DNA from: Euglena gracilis
Lineage: Eukaryota; Euglenida; Euglenophyceae; Euglenales
Reading direction: 5' to 3'
DNA length: 64,000 nucleotides
Assembly (NCBI GenBank): GCA_039621445.1
Contig: CP154954.1
Location: forward strand, 32,589,455-32,653,454
This document shows positions 62,448 through 64,000 of this stretch, piece by piece (positions within the stretch are counted from its first letter, which is position 1; every line of letters begins with the position of its first letter). The notes under the pieces are model-generated. The model was not told where the DNA came from. It saw only the letters and a list, made by a program, of their open reading frames with translations, and did no database searches. The position numbers were made by a program, and so were the translations under genes.

Positions 62448-64000
62448 CCTGCAAAATATTTACTTTCTTTGATTACACAATTGTGCTGTTTGCAAAACTA
62501 CACCTTTGAAGTATAAATAAATGTCAAAATGTCAAAATATCAGCAAATAAAATATAAAAAAATTTGTGTTAAGTGCTGCTTGTGGATACAAACAGCAAAA
62601 TACAGGGGCGAAATGGGGTTTTAAAAACAATTGGCTAAGTGAAAAATTGGGGCTGAAAAAAATTGGCAGTTCTGTCAAAATGGCAGAAAATATATCTGGA
62701 GGTCTCGGCAAAATCTGATAGAGAATTTCGGAGGGCTTCCCAAAAGGACATAAAAACCTTGAAGATTTGTGGACAAAAAGCAATGAATATTAAACTTTGT
62801 TTAGTTAATGACATGGGGGGGAAATGATTTTTCAAAACGTGTCGGATAGCTTTGGAGGATTTTGGCCATGGGAAAAATTTTGAAGGATTTCGCTTTGTCA
62901 ATTTTGTCCATCCCAATTTTTGTACAACTCCAATCCCCCCCCTCTGGTAACCATTCCGTGTTGTGTGTTGCACCAGCTAAAGGAAATTGCTGAACTTGTG
63001 GGATTCCCTCTCTCAACTGGCAAGAGACCATTGCACATCTCCTGCTGGACTTTGGGAGAAATGCATACCGCAATGCGTAATGCTCACACCTCAAAAATGA
63101 GATTTGCACAGCCAGCAAACAATGTGAATGAATATGCTATCACTTTTTACCGGGGGGGGGGGGCATCTTAAGCAATGGCATGATCTCATTCGCCCCAGGG
63201 GTGCCAATATCCAGAACCAAAACCCCTGCCCCGGCGGCACAAATCGTGGACAACGGGACTTTCGGCAACTTTATCACTGTTGGGCACAACAATTACAAAA
63301 ATTCGAGTTGGTCGAGACGACAAAATTATGCAAAATCACAAGTTGAAGCAACTTTTTAAAAGAAACTTAAATCACATGGTGTGATGTTTACGTTGCTGTG
63401 TGTTTTTTGAGACCTGAAAATCATCATGGGGCACAACTAGCAGTTAGCTTTTAACGCTGTCCCATGTCGCTGAACGCTGTGCTGAAGTCTGACCTTTTCA
63501 TTTTTCCAGTTCTGCACCCCCTTTCCAGTTTGTTTTGAAGCATTCTCATTTCAGGGGTTCCTATTCTGAGGGGTTCTCATTTATTTATTTACGGGGTTCT
63601 GATTTGGGGGATGTTATTCGGGGGGAGCTCGGGGATAACATCGCAAGGTGGCACCGTTTGGCGGCGGCCTCTTTGCTCGCTGGGGGCGACGCTGCAACGT
63701 GCCCAGCAGGGCTGAGAGGGGAGGGGGCAGGGGCGGCAAGCCAAGGCCACCGCCAGCCCTGCCCGGGGTCCGGCGGGGCCTTTCGTCGCGGTGCGGCCGC
63801 CGGGGTCGCGGGGGGGCGACCGAGGCGTTGCGCCATGCCTCGGCCGGGAAGTGGCCTGGGGAGGCAAGGTGGATGCCACAGCCCACCCCCAGCCCATGTG
63901 ATTTGCGATGCACAATGTTAAATCCCCCCAAATAACGTTGCAGTGCCCTAAAACTTTACGATCCCGAATGACTTTGCAGGAGAAAGCCAAAAAAGATCGG
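62448..64000. other. Mostly unassigned; one exon-like stretch and a GC-rich end
   Basis: 62985-63160 reads as a normal-composition peptide on the plus strand (EIAELVGFPLSTGKRPLH, MRNAHTSKMRFAQPANNVNE) after a CACCAG acceptor-like site, and could be an exon. 63650-63900 is GC- and CpG-rich. Neither is enough to call a gene. Confidence 0.3.

Overview
The window is repeat-dominated DNA from a large eukaryotic genome. I see no operons and no confident host protein-coding gene. There are nested LTR and tyrosine-recombinase retrotransposons, small inverted-repeat elements, and very many homopolymer G/C runs. The primer-binding sites match the 3' end of an initiator-Met tRNA ending CUCUGCUACCA. Retrotransposons carrying cytosine DNA methyltransferases are known from charophyte algae and dinoflagellates, so an alga or related protist is my best guess; the sequence does not fix the lineage.

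Layout. 1-4.8 kb: nothing recognisable. 4.8-9.8 kb: a mosaic of G/C-run repeats, including two short elements with matching inverted ends. 10.7-10.95 kb: a short-period minisatellite. 11.2-56.5 kb: a nest of four retroelements. A DIRS-type tyrosine-recombinase element (minus strand) is split by a 12.9-kb Ty3/gypsy-like element (A). A is split inside its protease by a 5.9-kb non-autonomous LTR element (E). E is split by a 13.1-kb Ty3/gypsy-like element (B). Each LTR insertion is supported by a 4-bp target duplication (CCCT, AGGG, CCAC), and PBS and PPT lie where expected. The right side of the nest (34322-45127) is then repeated in tandem (45128-about 55949), so the 3' ends of B, E and A occur twice. 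56.5-60.6 kb: a second DIRS copy, plus strand, head to head with the first. 61.13-61.52 kb: a hAT-like MITE with an exact 8-bp target duplication. 61.9-63.2 kb: a weak candidate for a small spliced host gene.

How the parts work together. B encodes Gag (coiled coil, capsid, zinc knuckle), a C5-cytosine DNA methyltransferase, protease, RT, RNase H, integrase and a chromodomain. A has the same plan and also a Dam-like methyltransferase domain before the C5 methyltransferase; its coding region is broken. E has only a Gag-like ORF and shares PBS and PPT features with B, so it may depend on B-type machinery. The most interesting system is the methyltransferase placed between nucleocapsid and protease in two distinct LTR families, twinned with a Dam-like domain in one of them. 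Such an element could methylate its own DNA copies.

Limits: all homology statements come from reading motifs. Many frameshifts lie at homopolymer runs and could be real decay or sequencing error.
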